A DNA stretch of 64,000 nt from Chitinophagaceae bacterium 26-R-25 (GCA_029906195.1 JARWSJ010000002.1:868001-932000); one strand, 5' to 3'; positions 45,717 through 52,920 are shown, numbered from the stretch's first letter. The notes: generated by a model from the sequence alone, not told the origin. Made by a program: numbers and translations.

Positions 45717-45761
45717 AAAATCAGTGTAAATGCAGTCAAATCAGTGTCATCAGTGTGCTCA
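45717..45761. repeat. AATCAGTGTAAATCAGTC array overlapping a stop codon
   Basis: Words AATCAGTGT and CAGTCAAATC are repeated; the same family as 10609-10653. Its right edge contains the stop codon of the minus-strand SAM hydrolase gene. Confidence 0.65.
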
Positions 45762-46580
45762 CTCAAAAAACACTTTTACCGTTTGATAGAACAACCTGTT
45801 TTGCAAGTAGGCGTTTTGTGTTTGTTCCAGATAGCCTTGCAGGCCGAAAAGCCCCGCGGCATTGCCTTTGTTAATAGCTATTTCAAGATAGCCCGCAGAA
45901 TTAAACAGCGCCAGTTTTTCACCTTCGGAAACATCTGCATAAGACTCACTGATTTTATCAATCACTTCATCTCTTTTGAAAACAATTCTGAAACTCCGGC
46001 CGCGACGTTGTTGCTCAAAATCGTCCCGCGTAATGTTTACAATAACGTTTTCGAAGTTGTCGATGAAGATAATTTGTCCCTCCATCCAGTTCTCGCCGAG
46101 TAGTGCACGCAAGTGATTTTTTTCGATGATGGGTACATCCGGCTCTCCAATACTCAGCAAACTTTTTCCTTCTGAAATATCGTTGATGGTTTTACCAAAG
46201 ATCTGCGCACAATACAAAGTGTTTTTGATAGCATTGGCATCAAGCTTCAGTCCGATCACAATTTCTGGCTTCTCTTCAAGGATCATGGTGAGCAAGCCGT
46301 TATCTGCGCAAAGTATGTATTGGTTTTTGTGAAACGCCAACAACAATTGCTGCGGCTTGCGCTCAAACAAGTTTACCATCACAATGTGGAAAGTAAACTC
46401 CGGAAAGTTTTTAATAGCATTCCTGCTAACGTAAGCCGACTGTGGATAATTAAAAGGAGACAGTTGATGCGTAACATCAATAATATTGAATGAAGGATTA
46501 ATTTGTAATAATTGACCCTTCACCGCGCTCACCAGGTAGTCCTGCTGACCAATGTCGGATGTAAGGGTAATTAACGCCAT
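45759..46580 (-). CDS. SAM hydroxide adenosyltransferase / hydrolase (DUF62)
   Basis: 273 residues. N-terminus ITLTSDIGQQDYLVSAVKG (SAM site, Asp), then IIDVTHQLSPFN, VMVNLFE, ILCADNGLLTMIL, and a C-terminal domain with IIFIDNFENVIVNITRDDF and FNSAGYLEIAINKGNAAGLFGL. This matches the duf-62 family, which uses SAM and water to give adenosine and methionine; the fluorinase and chlorinase enzymes are relatives. It probably functions in SAM turnover. The SDR gene is 78 bases upstream on the same strand. Confidence 0.9.
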   Translation of the reverse strand: MALITLTSDIGQQDYLVSAVKGQLLQINPSFNIIDVTHQLSPFNYPQSAYVSRNAIKNFPEFTFHIVMVNLFERKPQQLLLAFHKNQYILCADNGLLTMILEEKPEIVIGLKLDANAIKNTLYCAQIFGKTINDISEGKSLLSIGEPDVPIIEKNHLRALLGENWMEGQIIFIDNFENVIVNITRDDFEQQRRGRSFRIVFKRDEVIDKISESYADVSEGEKLALFNSAGYLEIAINKGNAAGLFGLQGYLEQTQNAYLQNRLFYQTVKVFFE

Positions 46581-46658
46581 TCAATATATTTTCTTATTGC
46601 GATTTAAGTTAGAAATAAAATCTGTTGCTAATAAACAAATTCCTTTTGAATAGAATAA

Positions 46659-47468
46659 CTATTTAACCAGTTTTCCTTGCTTGTAATAAAATTTATGGAC
46701 CAGTTTATCTGCAAGAGATGGAAAGAATTTGTTCAGGAAAATGGTTTGCTTGCCCTGGAAGGTAAGTACCATCGTTCTCTTTCTTTTCTCAATGGCATTC
46801 AGAATATACTTCGCACATTCTTCTGCCGGCATGATCTTTCCTTCATCCATCACACTTTCTCCGGTTGCTTCACCTTTATTGTTCAAAGCGCTGAACCGAA
46901 TATTAGACGCCGTAAAGCCCGGGCAAACCCACATTACGTTCACACCATCTTCCAGCAATTCCGTACGCAATGCTTCCAGCCAGCCCTGCAGCGCAAATTT
47001 CGATGCGCTGTAACCGCTTCTTCCAGGTAGGCCGCGATAGCCCGCAATGGAAGAGACTCCAACAACGGTGCCTTTTCTTTCAATCAAACTTGGCAGTGCA
47101 TGTTTGGTGCAATAAACCGTGCCAAAGAAATTAATGTCCATCAGTTTCTTAATGACATCAACACTGGAGTCCTTAAAAAGTGCACGCATAGACATTCCGG
47201 CATTATTGATCAGAATATCAATGCCTCCGAAGGTCTTAATGGTAGAATCTATGAATTTTTTACAATCCTGCTCATTGCTTACATCTGCCACAACAGTATG
47301 AAGCATCACATTGGTATACTCCATTTGCAGGTTGTACAATTTCTCATAAGTTCTGCCGCATGTGGCAATTTTAGCGCCCATAGGAATAAGCAGGTCAATA
47401 AGTGCTTTACCTATTCCCTCACTACCTCCTGTAATGGCTACAACTTTATTTTGAAAAAAAGATGACAT
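46659..47468 (-). CDS. Short-chain dehydrogenase/reductase
   Basis: 269 residues. NAD(P) site ITGGSEGIGKAL, NNAGMS, catalytic Ser in GVSSIAGYRG and YSASKFALQGW (YxxxK). The C-terminal segment, with NAIEKRKRTMVLTFQGKQTIFLNKFFP, is like the membrane-associated lipid-ketone reductases (3-ketosphinganine reductase-like). It may act in sphingolipid synthesis, which many Bacteroidota carry out, but this is only a possibility. Probably co-transcribed with the downstream SAM hydrolase gene. Confidence 0.88.
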   Translation of the reverse strand: MSSFFQNKVVAITGGSEGIGKALIDLLIPMGAKIATCGRTYEKLYNLQMEYTNVMLHTVVADVSNEQDCKKFIDSTIKTFGGIDILINNAGMSMRALFKDSSVDVIKKLMDINFFGTVYCTKHALPSLIERKGTVVGVSSIAGYRGLPGRSGYSASKFALQGWLEALRTELLEDGVNVMWVCPGFTASNIRFSALNNKGEATGESVMDEGKIMPAEECAKYILNAIEKRKRTMVLTFQGKQTIFLNKFFPSLADKLVHKFYYKQGKLVK

Positions 47469-47631
47469 GACTTAAAGGATAAAAATTTGGTGCGGCAAAC
47501 CTACACGAAAACTACTGCTTCGCAAAGAAGTAAGATGTAATGATTTGCTGTATTTATAACTTTATCAAACTGTTAGAAGTTGAGTGAAGAGGAGGTTTTC
47601 AAAAAAAAGTTGAATATTTTTTTTGAAAAAT

Positions 47632-47661
47632 TTGGTACGAATCGCTGAATCCTTATCTTTG
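47632..47661 (+). promoter_or_regulatory. Promoter of the tRNA-Lys array (TTG-N19-TATCTTTG)
   Basis: TTG at 47632-47634, 19 bases, TATCTTTG at 47654-47661. A perfect match to the Bacteroidota consensus, 64 bases before the first tRNA. Confidence 0.8.
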
Positions 47662-47725
47662 CACTCCAATTTTGAAACGGCCTTACCGCCGGTAGTTCTT
47701 AAGAGGAAGTTCTTACAAGAAAAAT

Positions 47726-47798
47726 GATTCCGTAGCTCAGTTGGTAGAGCAATACACTTTTAATGTATGGGTCCTGGGTTCGAGTCCCAGCGGGATCA
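47726..47798 (+). tRNA. tRNA-Lys (UUU), copy 1
   Basis: 73 bases. The acceptor stem pairs with one G-T (4-69), the anticodon stem ATACA/TGTAT frames the loop CTTTTAA with anticodon UUU, and the T-arm is CTGGG-TTCGAGT-CCCAG. All four arms are intact; CCA is not encoded. Confidence 0.97.
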
Positions 47799-47806
47799 CA
47801 GAAGAA

Positions 47807-47840
47807 GGCCTTCAAATCAGCAGACTTTGAAGGCTTTTTT
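47807..47840 (+). terminator. Terminator after tRNA-Lys copy 1
   Basis: GCCTTCAAA (47808-47816) pairs with TTTGAAGGC (47826-47834), followed by TTTTTT. Confidence 0.85.
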
Positions 47841-47916
47841 ATTGAATTGAAAAGTATGAGATTTTATAAGGGTTCAAATGAACCGGAATAGAGTTTCGAA
47901 TGTTCTTAGGAAAATT

Positions 47917-47940
47917 GATTTTGTGGCTCTGTTGTTAGAG
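47917..47940 (+). pseudogene. tRNA-Lys 5'-half remnant
   Basis: 19 of 24 bases match the 5' half of the tRNA-Lys genes (acceptor strand and D-arm). No anticodon arm or 3' half follows. The match is too short to be certain. Confidence 0.35.
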
Positions 47941-47957
47941 TTTCATGAATTCAAATC

Positions 47958-48020
47958 GATTCCGTAGCTCAGTTGGTAGAGCATCCCGATTTTTAATCGG
48001 GAGGGTCCTAAGGGTCGAGA
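47958..48020 (+). pseudogene. tRNA-Lys-like copy without 3' half
   Basis: The first 25 bases are identical to tRNA-Lys. The anticodon arm is CCCGA-TTTTTAA-TCGGG, still with UUU, but also a longer palindrome. After CCTAAGGGTCGAGA the T-arm and 3' acceptor strand are lost. Confidence 0.8.
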
Positions 48021-48043
48021 GATAATTTGAAATAAAAAATATT

Positions 48044-48116
48044 GATTCCGTAGCTCAGTTGGTAGAGCAATACACTTTTAATGTATGGGTCCTGGGTTCG
48101 AGTCCCAGCGGGATCA
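48044..48116 (+). tRNA. tRNA-Lys (UUU), copy 2
   Basis: 73 bases, identical in sequence to copy 1 with all arms intact. Confidence 0.97.
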
Positions 48117-48129
48117 CAAAAAATTAAGT

Positions 48130-48160
48130 AGCCTTTGATCAAATCGATCAAAGGCTTTTT
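48130..48160 (+). terminator. Terminator T1 of the tRNA array
   Basis: GCCTTTGATC and GATCAAAGGC pair over a 5-base loop, followed by TTTTT. Three nearly identical copies follow the tRNA-like copies below. Confidence 0.85.
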
Positions 48161-48200
48161 AATTTGAGAAGTTTCAATTGTGTTGAATAATTGAAATTTT

Positions 48201-48277
48201 GATTCCATTGCTCAGTTGTTAGAGCATCCCGATCTTTTTGATCGGGAGGGTCCTGGGTTCGAGTCCCAGCGGGATCA
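48201..48277 (+). pseudogene. tRNA-Lys-like copy A with palindromic anticodon arm
   Basis: 77 bases. The T-arm and 3' acceptor are identical to tRNA-Lys. Changes: position 7 (G to A) breaks an acceptor pair, GG of the D-loop is GT, and the anticodon arm is CCCGATC-TTTTT-GATCGGG, a 7-bp stem with a 5-base loop that leaves no normal anticodon loop. Preceded by an AT-rich hairpin (48170-48198). Confidence 0.8.
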
Positions 48278-48290
48278 CAAAAAATTAAGT

Positions 48291-48322
48291 AGCCTTTGGT
48301 CAAATCGATCAAAGGCTTTTTT
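48291..48322 (+). terminator. Terminator T2 of the tRNA array
   Basis: AGCCTTTGGTC and GATCAAAGGCT (one G-T pair) over a 5-base loop, with TTTTTT. Confidence 0.8.
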
Positions 48323-48361
48323 ATTTTGAAAATTTTCAGTTGGATGAACAAATGAAAATTG

Positions 48362-48437
48362 GATTCCCTTGCTCAGTTGGTTGAGCATCCCGATCTTTTG
48401 ATCGGGAGGGTCCTGGGTTCGAGTCCCAGCGGGATCA
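48362..48437 (+). pseudogene. tRNA-Lys-like copy B with palindromic anticodon arm
   Basis: 76 bases. The 3' half is intact. Acceptor base 7 is C, D-arm base A21 is T, and the anticodon arm is CCCGATC-TTTT-GATCGGG. It is preceded by an AT-rich hairpin whose stem sequence differs from those before copies A and C but keeps pairing. Confidence 0.8.
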
Positions 48438-48450
48438 CAAAAATTTAAGT

Positions 48451-48482
48451 AGCCTTTGGTCAAATCGATCAAAGGCTTTTTA
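48451..48482 (+). terminator. Terminator T3 of the tRNA array
   Basis: Same as T2 with a T-run at its end. Confidence 0.8.
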
Positions 48483-48521
48483 ATTTGAGAAGTTTCAATT
48501 GTGTTGAATAATTGAAACTTT

Positions 48522-48597
48522 GATTCCATTGCTCAGTTGTTAGAGCATCCCGATCTTTTGATCGGGAGGGTCCTGGGTTCGAGTCCCAGCGGGATCA
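48522..48597 (+). pseudogene. tRNA-Lys-like copy C with palindromic anticodon arm
   Basis: 76 bases; 5' flank and body nearly identical to copy A, with a CCCGATC-TTTT-GATCGGG arm. The hairpin GTTTCAATT/AATTGAAAC (48491-48518) precedes it. Confidence 0.8.
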
Positions 48598-48610
48598 CAA
48601 AAAATTAAGT

Positions 48611-48643
48611 AGCCTTTGATCAAACCGATCAAAGGCTTTTTTA
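48611..48643 (+). terminator. Terminator T4 of the tRNA array
   Basis: AGCCTTTGATC and GATCAAAGGCT with a CAAAC-type loop and a T-run. Confidence 0.85.
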
Positions 48644-48671
48644 TTTTAGAATCCGGTTAGGGCATTCAATA

Positions 48672-49253
48672 TTATTTTTTCTTCGGCGGTGGCGGCATTT
48701 TTGGAGAGGCCTGCGCGTATTGATAGACTAAATTGATTTTTCCATTGTTATCAAACCGCCATGTTTCATGCAGTTCATTAACTGCTGTTACGCCCTTGGC
48801 ATTGGTTGAAATTTCACGTGTCCATATTAATACCCACTCTTCTTTTCTATCCTTGCTCCTGAGAGGTACCCAGGCATGAACAGAATCAACGACCGTGCTG
48901 AACATTCCCCGGCTCTTTTTCGCCATGGCAATAAGGCTGTCTCTGCTGCCGGCAAACATACTGCCATTGGCAAAAATCATTGTGTCATTTTCTGCGAAAA
49001 AATCTTTTGCATCATCAAGTGTGTTGTTGTCCCAGTGTTTGTACAACTCAAGAAGCCTTTGGGCGTTTTTTGCATCACCCATCTCAAAATCCGAAGAATA
49101 ACTTGCTGTGTAAGGGTAAGTCAAGCTTTCCTGTTTTGGCATTGGCATTGTTGTTGAATCGGAATTTTTTGGAGTCTCCATTTTTGATTTGTCAGTGCTG
49201 GAGTTGCAGGCGACTAAAAAAGTAATCGCTACGAAAAAGGACGTTTTTCTCAT
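48672..49253 (-). CDS. NTF2-like (SnoaL-type) lipoprotein
   Basis: 193 residues from ATG 49253; the frame extends 15 codons up, but MRKTSFFVAITFLVAC is a proper lipoprotein signal. A Ser/Lys/Pro-rich linker precedes the NTF2-like domain: RLLELYKHWDNNTLDDAKDFFAENDTMIFANGSMFAGSRDSLI, then WVPLRSKDRKEEWVLIWTREI and NELHETWRFDNNGKINLVYQY. Such domains bind small hydrophobic ligands or have no known function. The tail is Pro- and Lys-rich (PPPPKKK). Confidence 0.8.
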   Translation of the reverse strand: MRKTSFFVAITFLVACNSSTDKSKMETPKNSDSTTMPMPKQESLTYPYTASYSSDFEMGDAKNAQRLLELYKHWDNNTLDDAKDFFAENDTMIFANGSMFAGSRDSLIAMAKKSRGMFSTVVDSVHAWVPLRSKDRKEEWVLIWTREISTNAKGVTAVNELHETWRFDNNGKINLVYQYAQASPKMPPPPKKK

Positions 49254-49486
49254 AAAAATTGTTTGTAAATTTTTAATAATAAAAAATCGAGGTAGCAACT
49301 AAAAATGTGAAGGAACTGGGGTTCAATGGCTTACTGTAAGATAAGAATTTTTATGAACTATTTAAAACCCTTCGCATTCTGCCTCCAAATTGTCGCATTT
49401 ACACACTGACGGCACCGTCTTTTATGATGAGATTTGTAACGTAATGAAACCCGTTTTTTGAAAAGTATTTTTAAACAAGCTATAAC

Positions 49487-49493
49487 AGGAGGT
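49487..49493 (+). promoter_or_regulatory. Strong Shine-Dalgarno AGGAGGT
   Basis: A perfect AGGAGGT lies 7 bases before the ATG at 49501. Most genes in this window lack such a site. The rest of the 247-base gap upstream is AT-rich, with nothing recognised. Confidence 0.75.
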
Positions 49494-49500
49494 CAACATT

Positions 49501-50094
49501 ATGAGAAAGATAATCGTGTCGTCAATGATCACACTGGATGGCGTATTGCAAGCACCCGGTGGGCCTAAAGAAGATCCATCAAATGGATTTGAATACGGTG
49601 GATGGGTGGCGCCTTATGGCGACGACGTGAGCGCGAAAATTGTGCAGAAACAGTTGAAGCCGACTGATCTTCTTTTAGGCAGAAAAACATTTGACATCTG
49701 GGAAGCCTACTGGCCGCATCACACAGCTATCTGGCCGACTATTAATGATGTTACGAAATACGTTTTGTCTACCACAAGAAAAAAATCTGATTGGCAAAAT
49801 TCTGTGTTTCTCGAAAACCTCGCGGATATAGAAAAACTTAAGAATTCAGAAGGTTCTGATATTGTAGTTTGGGGCAGTAGCGAGCTCATTCAACTGCTAC
49901 TTAAAAATGATTTAGTGGACGTACTCTGGCTCAAAATTTATCCGTTGACGCTTGGTAAAGGAAAAAAATTATTTACCGACGGTCCCATTCCAGCGGCATT
50001 TAAATTAACAGACAGCGTAATTACGACAACCGGTGTGATCATCGCTGACTACAAGAGAGATGGAGATGTGAAGACGGGCACTGTTGGGGAATGA
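49501..50094 (+). CDS. Dihydrofolate reductase-like / RibD C-terminal domain protein
   Basis: 197 residues. RibD-C/DHFR-like fold: IIVSSMITLDGVLQAPGG, LLLGRKTFDIWEAYWPHH (NADPH region), KYVLSTT, DIVVWGSSELIQLLLKNDLVDVLWLKIYPLTLGKGKKLF. Such YwjB/YyaP-like proteins are stand-alone reductases of unknown substrate; they are not true folate enzymes (folA is at 35572). A weak hairpin with a T-rich tail follows (about 50121-50144). The strong ribosome site is unusual here and may hint at acquisition. Confidence 0.85.
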   Translation: MRKIIVSSMITLDGVLQAPGGPKEDPSNGFEYGGWVAPYGDDVSAKIVQKQLKPTDLLLGRKTFDIWEAYWPHHTAIWPTINDVTKYVLSTTRKKSDWQNSVFLENLADIEKLKNSEGSDIVVWGSSELIQLLLKNDLVDVLWLKIYPLTLGKGKKLFTDGPIPAAFKLTDSVITTTGVIIADYKRDGDVKTGTVGE

Positions 50095-50225
50095 TGGTTT
50101 CGAAATATCCTAAATAGAGTGAGGAGCAATGGTTCCTCCTTTTCATTTTGTTGAGGGTTGATTCGAAGACCTTGAAGAGTGTTTGCAATAAAACTTATCT
50201 TATTTTTAGCCTTCAATCCTCGCAC

Positions 50226-50819
50226 ATGTCCATTCAAGCGCTCATTGCCAGTTTCGATAAATATCTTCCGTTAAACGATGAGGAGAGGGAAGCCTTACGT
50301 TCATGTGTAATCGAACGAAAATTGCGGCGCAAACAGTTTGTGTTACAGGAAGGAGAAGTGTGCAAGCATTACACTTTTGTGGTAGAAGGTTGCTTTAAAA
50401 AATTCCATGTTGATACAAAAGGAGTGGAGCACAACCTCCAGTTCATTGCAGAAAATGATTGGATCACTGAAGTTGACAGCATACACAACAGGAAGCCAAG
50501 CAAGGCTTACATAGAAGCAATAGAACCGGCAATCATCCTGCAGATTTCTCAACGCGATCTGTATGATTTGCTGGCGAAGTTTCACAAACTGGAACGCATC
50601 TTTCGCGTGATTATTGAAAACCGCTATGTGGCGCTGGAAAATCGTTTGTTGCAAACAATCAGCGAAACGGCTGAAGAACGCTACCTTTCGTTCATGGAGC
50701 AATATCATGATCTGGCCTCGCGTTTGCCCAATACACAGATCGCTTCTTACCTGGGCATTACGCCCGAGTTCCTCAGTAAAATAAGAGGCAATCTTTCTAA
50801 AAAAACGGAAAAGTCTTAA
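50226..50819 (+). CDS. Crp/Fnr family transcriptional regulator
   Basis: 197 residues from ATG 50226. The N-terminal cyclic-nucleotide-binding-like jelly roll includes QFVLQEGEVCKHYTFVVEGCFKKF, followed by a long dimer helix and a short helix-turn-helix (TQIASYLGITPEFLSKIRGNL). This is the shortened Bacteroidota subgroup whose effector is usually unknown; the Arg/Glu pair for cAMP is not evident. The downstream esterase gene, 91 bases away on the same strand, may be its target. Confidence 0.88.
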   Translation: MSIQALIASFDKYLPLNDEEREALRSCVIERKLRRKQFVLQEGEVCKHYTFVVEGCFKKFHVDTKGVEHNLQFIAENDWITEVDSIHNRKPSKAYIEAIEPAIILQISQRDLYDLLAKFHKLERIFRVIIENRYVALENRLLQTISETAEERYLSFMEQYHDLASRLPNTQIASYLGITPEFLSKIRGNLSKKTEKS

Positions 50820-50910
50820 ACTACATTAAGCCTATTTCTTAAACTTCCTTATTGGTGGGCCCGGTGTTTTAGTTACAATTTTGGTCTACAAACATTGAAA
50901 CTAAAACATT

Positions 50911-51723
50911 ATGGAAGCAGTTACATTAGAACGCGAAGACTTTGATATCCGACTGGGAAATTTGTATGAACCTCATGCAGATGTAGAAATTTACTCAGAA
51001 AATATGAATGGCATAACCACGCACTGGTTCATACCGCGCAAAAGGAAGGACAATGCGGTAGCTGTTTATTTGCATGGCGGCGGGTATATAATGGGCAGTA
51101 TAGAATCTCACAGAAACATGCTTACACACTTTGCAGCGAATCTTGAAATGCGTGTGCTGTTTGTTGAGTATCGTCTCGCGCCCGAGTTTCCCTATCCATC
51201 CGGTGTAGACGATGCCGTAACGGTGTATGAATACTTGTTGCAGCAAACCCAGATGGAGAACATCTTTTTGATTGGCGATAGTGCCGGTGGCGGCCTTTCG
51301 GTCGCCGCCATCCGAATCATGCTGGCAAAAGGGCTGCAATTGCCAAAAGCAGTGGTGTTGCTGTCTCCCTGGATATATCTGGAAGCGGATGCGCCGTCCT
51401 ACAAAATGAATCGTGACAGTGATCCCATCATTTCGCAGGATAGAGTAAAACGGTATGCGGAAATGTATCGAGGTTCAAAATCGATAGACGAAGTAACTTA
51501 TGAAGATTTCTCACTATCGTCGTTTCCTCCGGTACTGATCCTCATAGGAGCCGGCGAAGTATTGCTCGACGACTGTCGCGATTTTCATGCATCAATCAGC
51601 CGAGTGCAACCGAATTCTGTTTTGTCCATCCACAACAACGCGTTACACGTTTGGCCACTCACCGATATTCATTCGTTTAATGCGAAGTACGCGTTGGCAG
51701 AGATGAAAGCGTTTTTTAATTGA
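50911..51723 (+). CDS. Alpha/beta hydrolase, hormone-sensitive-lipase family esterase
   Basis: 270 residues, no signal peptide. The oxyanion motif YLHGGGYIMGS and nucleophile GDSAGGG with Ser124 define the HSL (family IV) esterases. Asp in GAGEVLLDDCRDF and His in ALHVWPL complete the triad. It should hydrolyse short-chain esters in the cytoplasm. The final codon and stop (Asn-stop) lie in the beginning of the repeat arm. It follows a Crp/Fnr regulator. Confidence 0.9.
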   Translation: MEAVTLEREDFDIRLGNLYEPHADVEIYSENMNGITTHWFIPRKRKDNAVAVYLHGGGYIMGSIESHRNMLTHFAANLEMRVLFVEYRLAPEFPYPSGVDDAVTVYEYLLQQTQMENIFLIGDSAGGGLSVAAIRIMLAKGLQLPKAVVLLSPWIYLEADAPSYKMNRDSDPIISQDRVKRYAEMYRGSKSIDEVTYEDFSLSSFPPVLILIGAGEVLLDDCRDFHASISRVQPNSVLSIHNNALHVWPLTDIHSFNAKYALAEMKAFFN

Positions 51724-51860
51724 AAATTGAAAGTTGAAAATTGAAAATGAGAAAGGTCGAACATTTCCCCAAATGTTCGACCTTTCCCATTATATAAGTT
51801 GGAGCAAGTTTTTTTCTGTGAGACCATTTTCAACTTTCAACTTTCAATTTTCAATTCTCA
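51719..51860. repeat. Inverted TTGAAAGT array with nested perfect hairpin
   Basis: Arms 51719-51749 and 51824-51860 pair. The left arm carries the esterase stop. Inside lies a 16-bp perfect hairpin (51751-51786). Confidence 0.85.
51751..51786. terminator. 16-bp perfect hairpin between convergent genes
   Basis: Stem 51751-51766 with 51771-51786, loop CCCC, no mismatch. T-runs are weak, so termination is plausible but not proven. Confidence 0.65.
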
Positions 51861-52251
51861 TTCAGGTTGGTCAAATAGTGCTTGCATATGCTCAATTGCA
51901 TCTGGTGAATGCAGCATCTCTGTTTGTTCCAAGGTTATTTTTCCACCTTCAGAGGCTCTTGTTCTCATTTGTTTTTCATAGTGTATTGGCGGAACTATCA
52001 ACAATACGGATTCTATCTGCATTAGGCCTGTAGTTTTCTTTGAATGCATCCATCAGGCCGGCTTTTCTAAGGGCTTCAAGGCCCGAATCGTCATGCAGAT
52101 CTAGTGTGGCGCCTTGCACTCTCACATCTTTGTTTGCATCTCTTTCGTAGACTTTTACATCCGCGCCTTTTATTTGCAAAAGCCTTGCCAGTGTTAATCC
52201 ACCGGGACCACCACCAACTATCGCGATTTTTTTATTGAACAGGTTTTTCAT
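51858..52251 (-). pseudogene. FAD-dependent monooxygenase (TetX-like) remnant
   Basis: The N-terminal ~88 residues are intact in one frame from ATG 52251: IAIVGGGPGGLTLARLLQIKGADVKVYERD, the FAD-binding motif of TetX-like monooxygenases, then VQGATLDLHDDSGLEALRKAGLMDAF. The frame stops at 51976. A second frame then encodes a typical family C-terminus (TLEQTEMLHSPDAIEHMQALFDQ), ending at 51858. About 250 codons in between, carrying the substrate domain, are missing. The upstream TetR gene is intact and was probably its regulator. Confidence 0.85.
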
Positions 52252-52270
52252 TTTAATAAGTTTCGTTGTT

Positions 52271-52867
52271 TTAGATTATCATTCCTTTTATCACTACATC
52301 GCAACTTTCAAGAATTAATCTTTCAGTAATGATTTGCTTCGGTCTGTCGAGATGTTCAAAATATTCATTCATCAGATTGAAAATTGGTGACATCAACAAC
52401 GCACGACACACTTCCACCGGAAAATTTTTGATGATCTTTTTAGAAATGTTGGTTTTATAAAATTTATGAATAGGGGCGAAAAATTGTCCTTCCTGTATGT
52501 TTCTTTCTTTAAATGCCTTAGTTAATAGAGGCGAAGAATTGCCATACTGCATCAATGCGAAAGCTTGTCTATTGGTTTTAAAATACCGAAATGTATTGAG
52601 CCATATTCTTTTTACGCCCTCGGCAAAATCCATTTTTTCATCAAACTTTTCCAACACTGCTTTTTCATATTCTCCCAGCACTTCATCAATAAACAATTTT
52701 ATCAGCAGGTCTTCCTTATCCGCATATTTTATATAAATCGTTCTGGGAGAGATGTTGGCGGCCTTTGCCAGCTTTTGCATGCTTAGGTTTTCCAACCCTT
52801 CTTCCTGAATGATTTTCAGTGCAATAGTGCGAATCGCCTGTTCCTTCTCTACACTTTTTGGTCTCAT
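52271..52867 (-). CDS. TetR family transcriptional regulator
   Basis: 198 residues. The N-terminal helix-turn-helix is IRTIALKIIQEEGLENLSMQKLAKAANISPRTIYIKYADKEDLLIKLF (about 12-58), the standard TetR DNA-binding domain. The C-terminal domain is helical, with WLNTFRYFKTNRQAFALMQY. It probably represses itself and the neighbouring monooxygenase, which now is a pseudogene 19 bases downstream. A palindromic operator overlaps its promoter. Confidence 0.92.
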   Translation of the reverse strand: MRPKSVEKEQAIRTIALKIIQEEGLENLSMQKLAKAANISPRTIYIKYADKEDLLIKLFIDEVLGEYEKAVLEKFDEKMDFAEGVKRIWLNTFRYFKTNRQAFALMQYGNSSPLLTKAFKERNIQEGQFFAPIHKFYKTNISKKIIKNFPVEVCRALLMSPIFNLMNEYFEHLDRPKQIITERLILESCDVVIKGMII

Positions 52868-52886
52868 ATTTTGAAATTTGACAATG

Positions 52887-52913
52887 CAAATATAAGTAAA
52901 CGTTTATTTACTT
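52887..52913 (-). promoter_or_regulatory. tetR promoter with overlapping operator
   Basis: On the minus strand TATATTTG (52887-52894) matches TAnnTTTG. Directly upstream lies TAAACGTTTA (52897-52906), a perfect 10-bp palindrome inside a larger AAGTAAA...TTTACTT dyad (52894-52913). Binding there would block the promoter, giving autorepression. Confidence 0.7.
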
Positions 52914-52920
52914 ACTAAAG

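Noticed and set aside
48008..48529. Three overlapping reverse-strand frames containing GTRTQDP
   Set aside because: These are translations of the antisense strand of the tRNA-Lys T-arms (a well-known artefact protein) and repeat because the tRNA-like units repeat.
48201..48597. tRNA-like copies as functional tRNAs with novel anticodons
   Set aside because: The 7-bp palindromic arm leaves a 4-5 base loop and no normal anticodon; D-loop GG and base pair 7 are also changed. Listed as pseudogenes.
48120..48645. Regular repeats at 48.1-48.6 kb as a CRISPR array
   Set aside because: The repeated parts are tRNA-like sequences and terminators, the intervals hold related sequence and not unique spacers, and there are no cas genes.
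51734..52033. Plus-strand 99-codon frame over the repeat at 51.7-52.0 kb
   Set aside because: It translates repeat arms and the antisense of the monooxygenase pseudogene; no motif.
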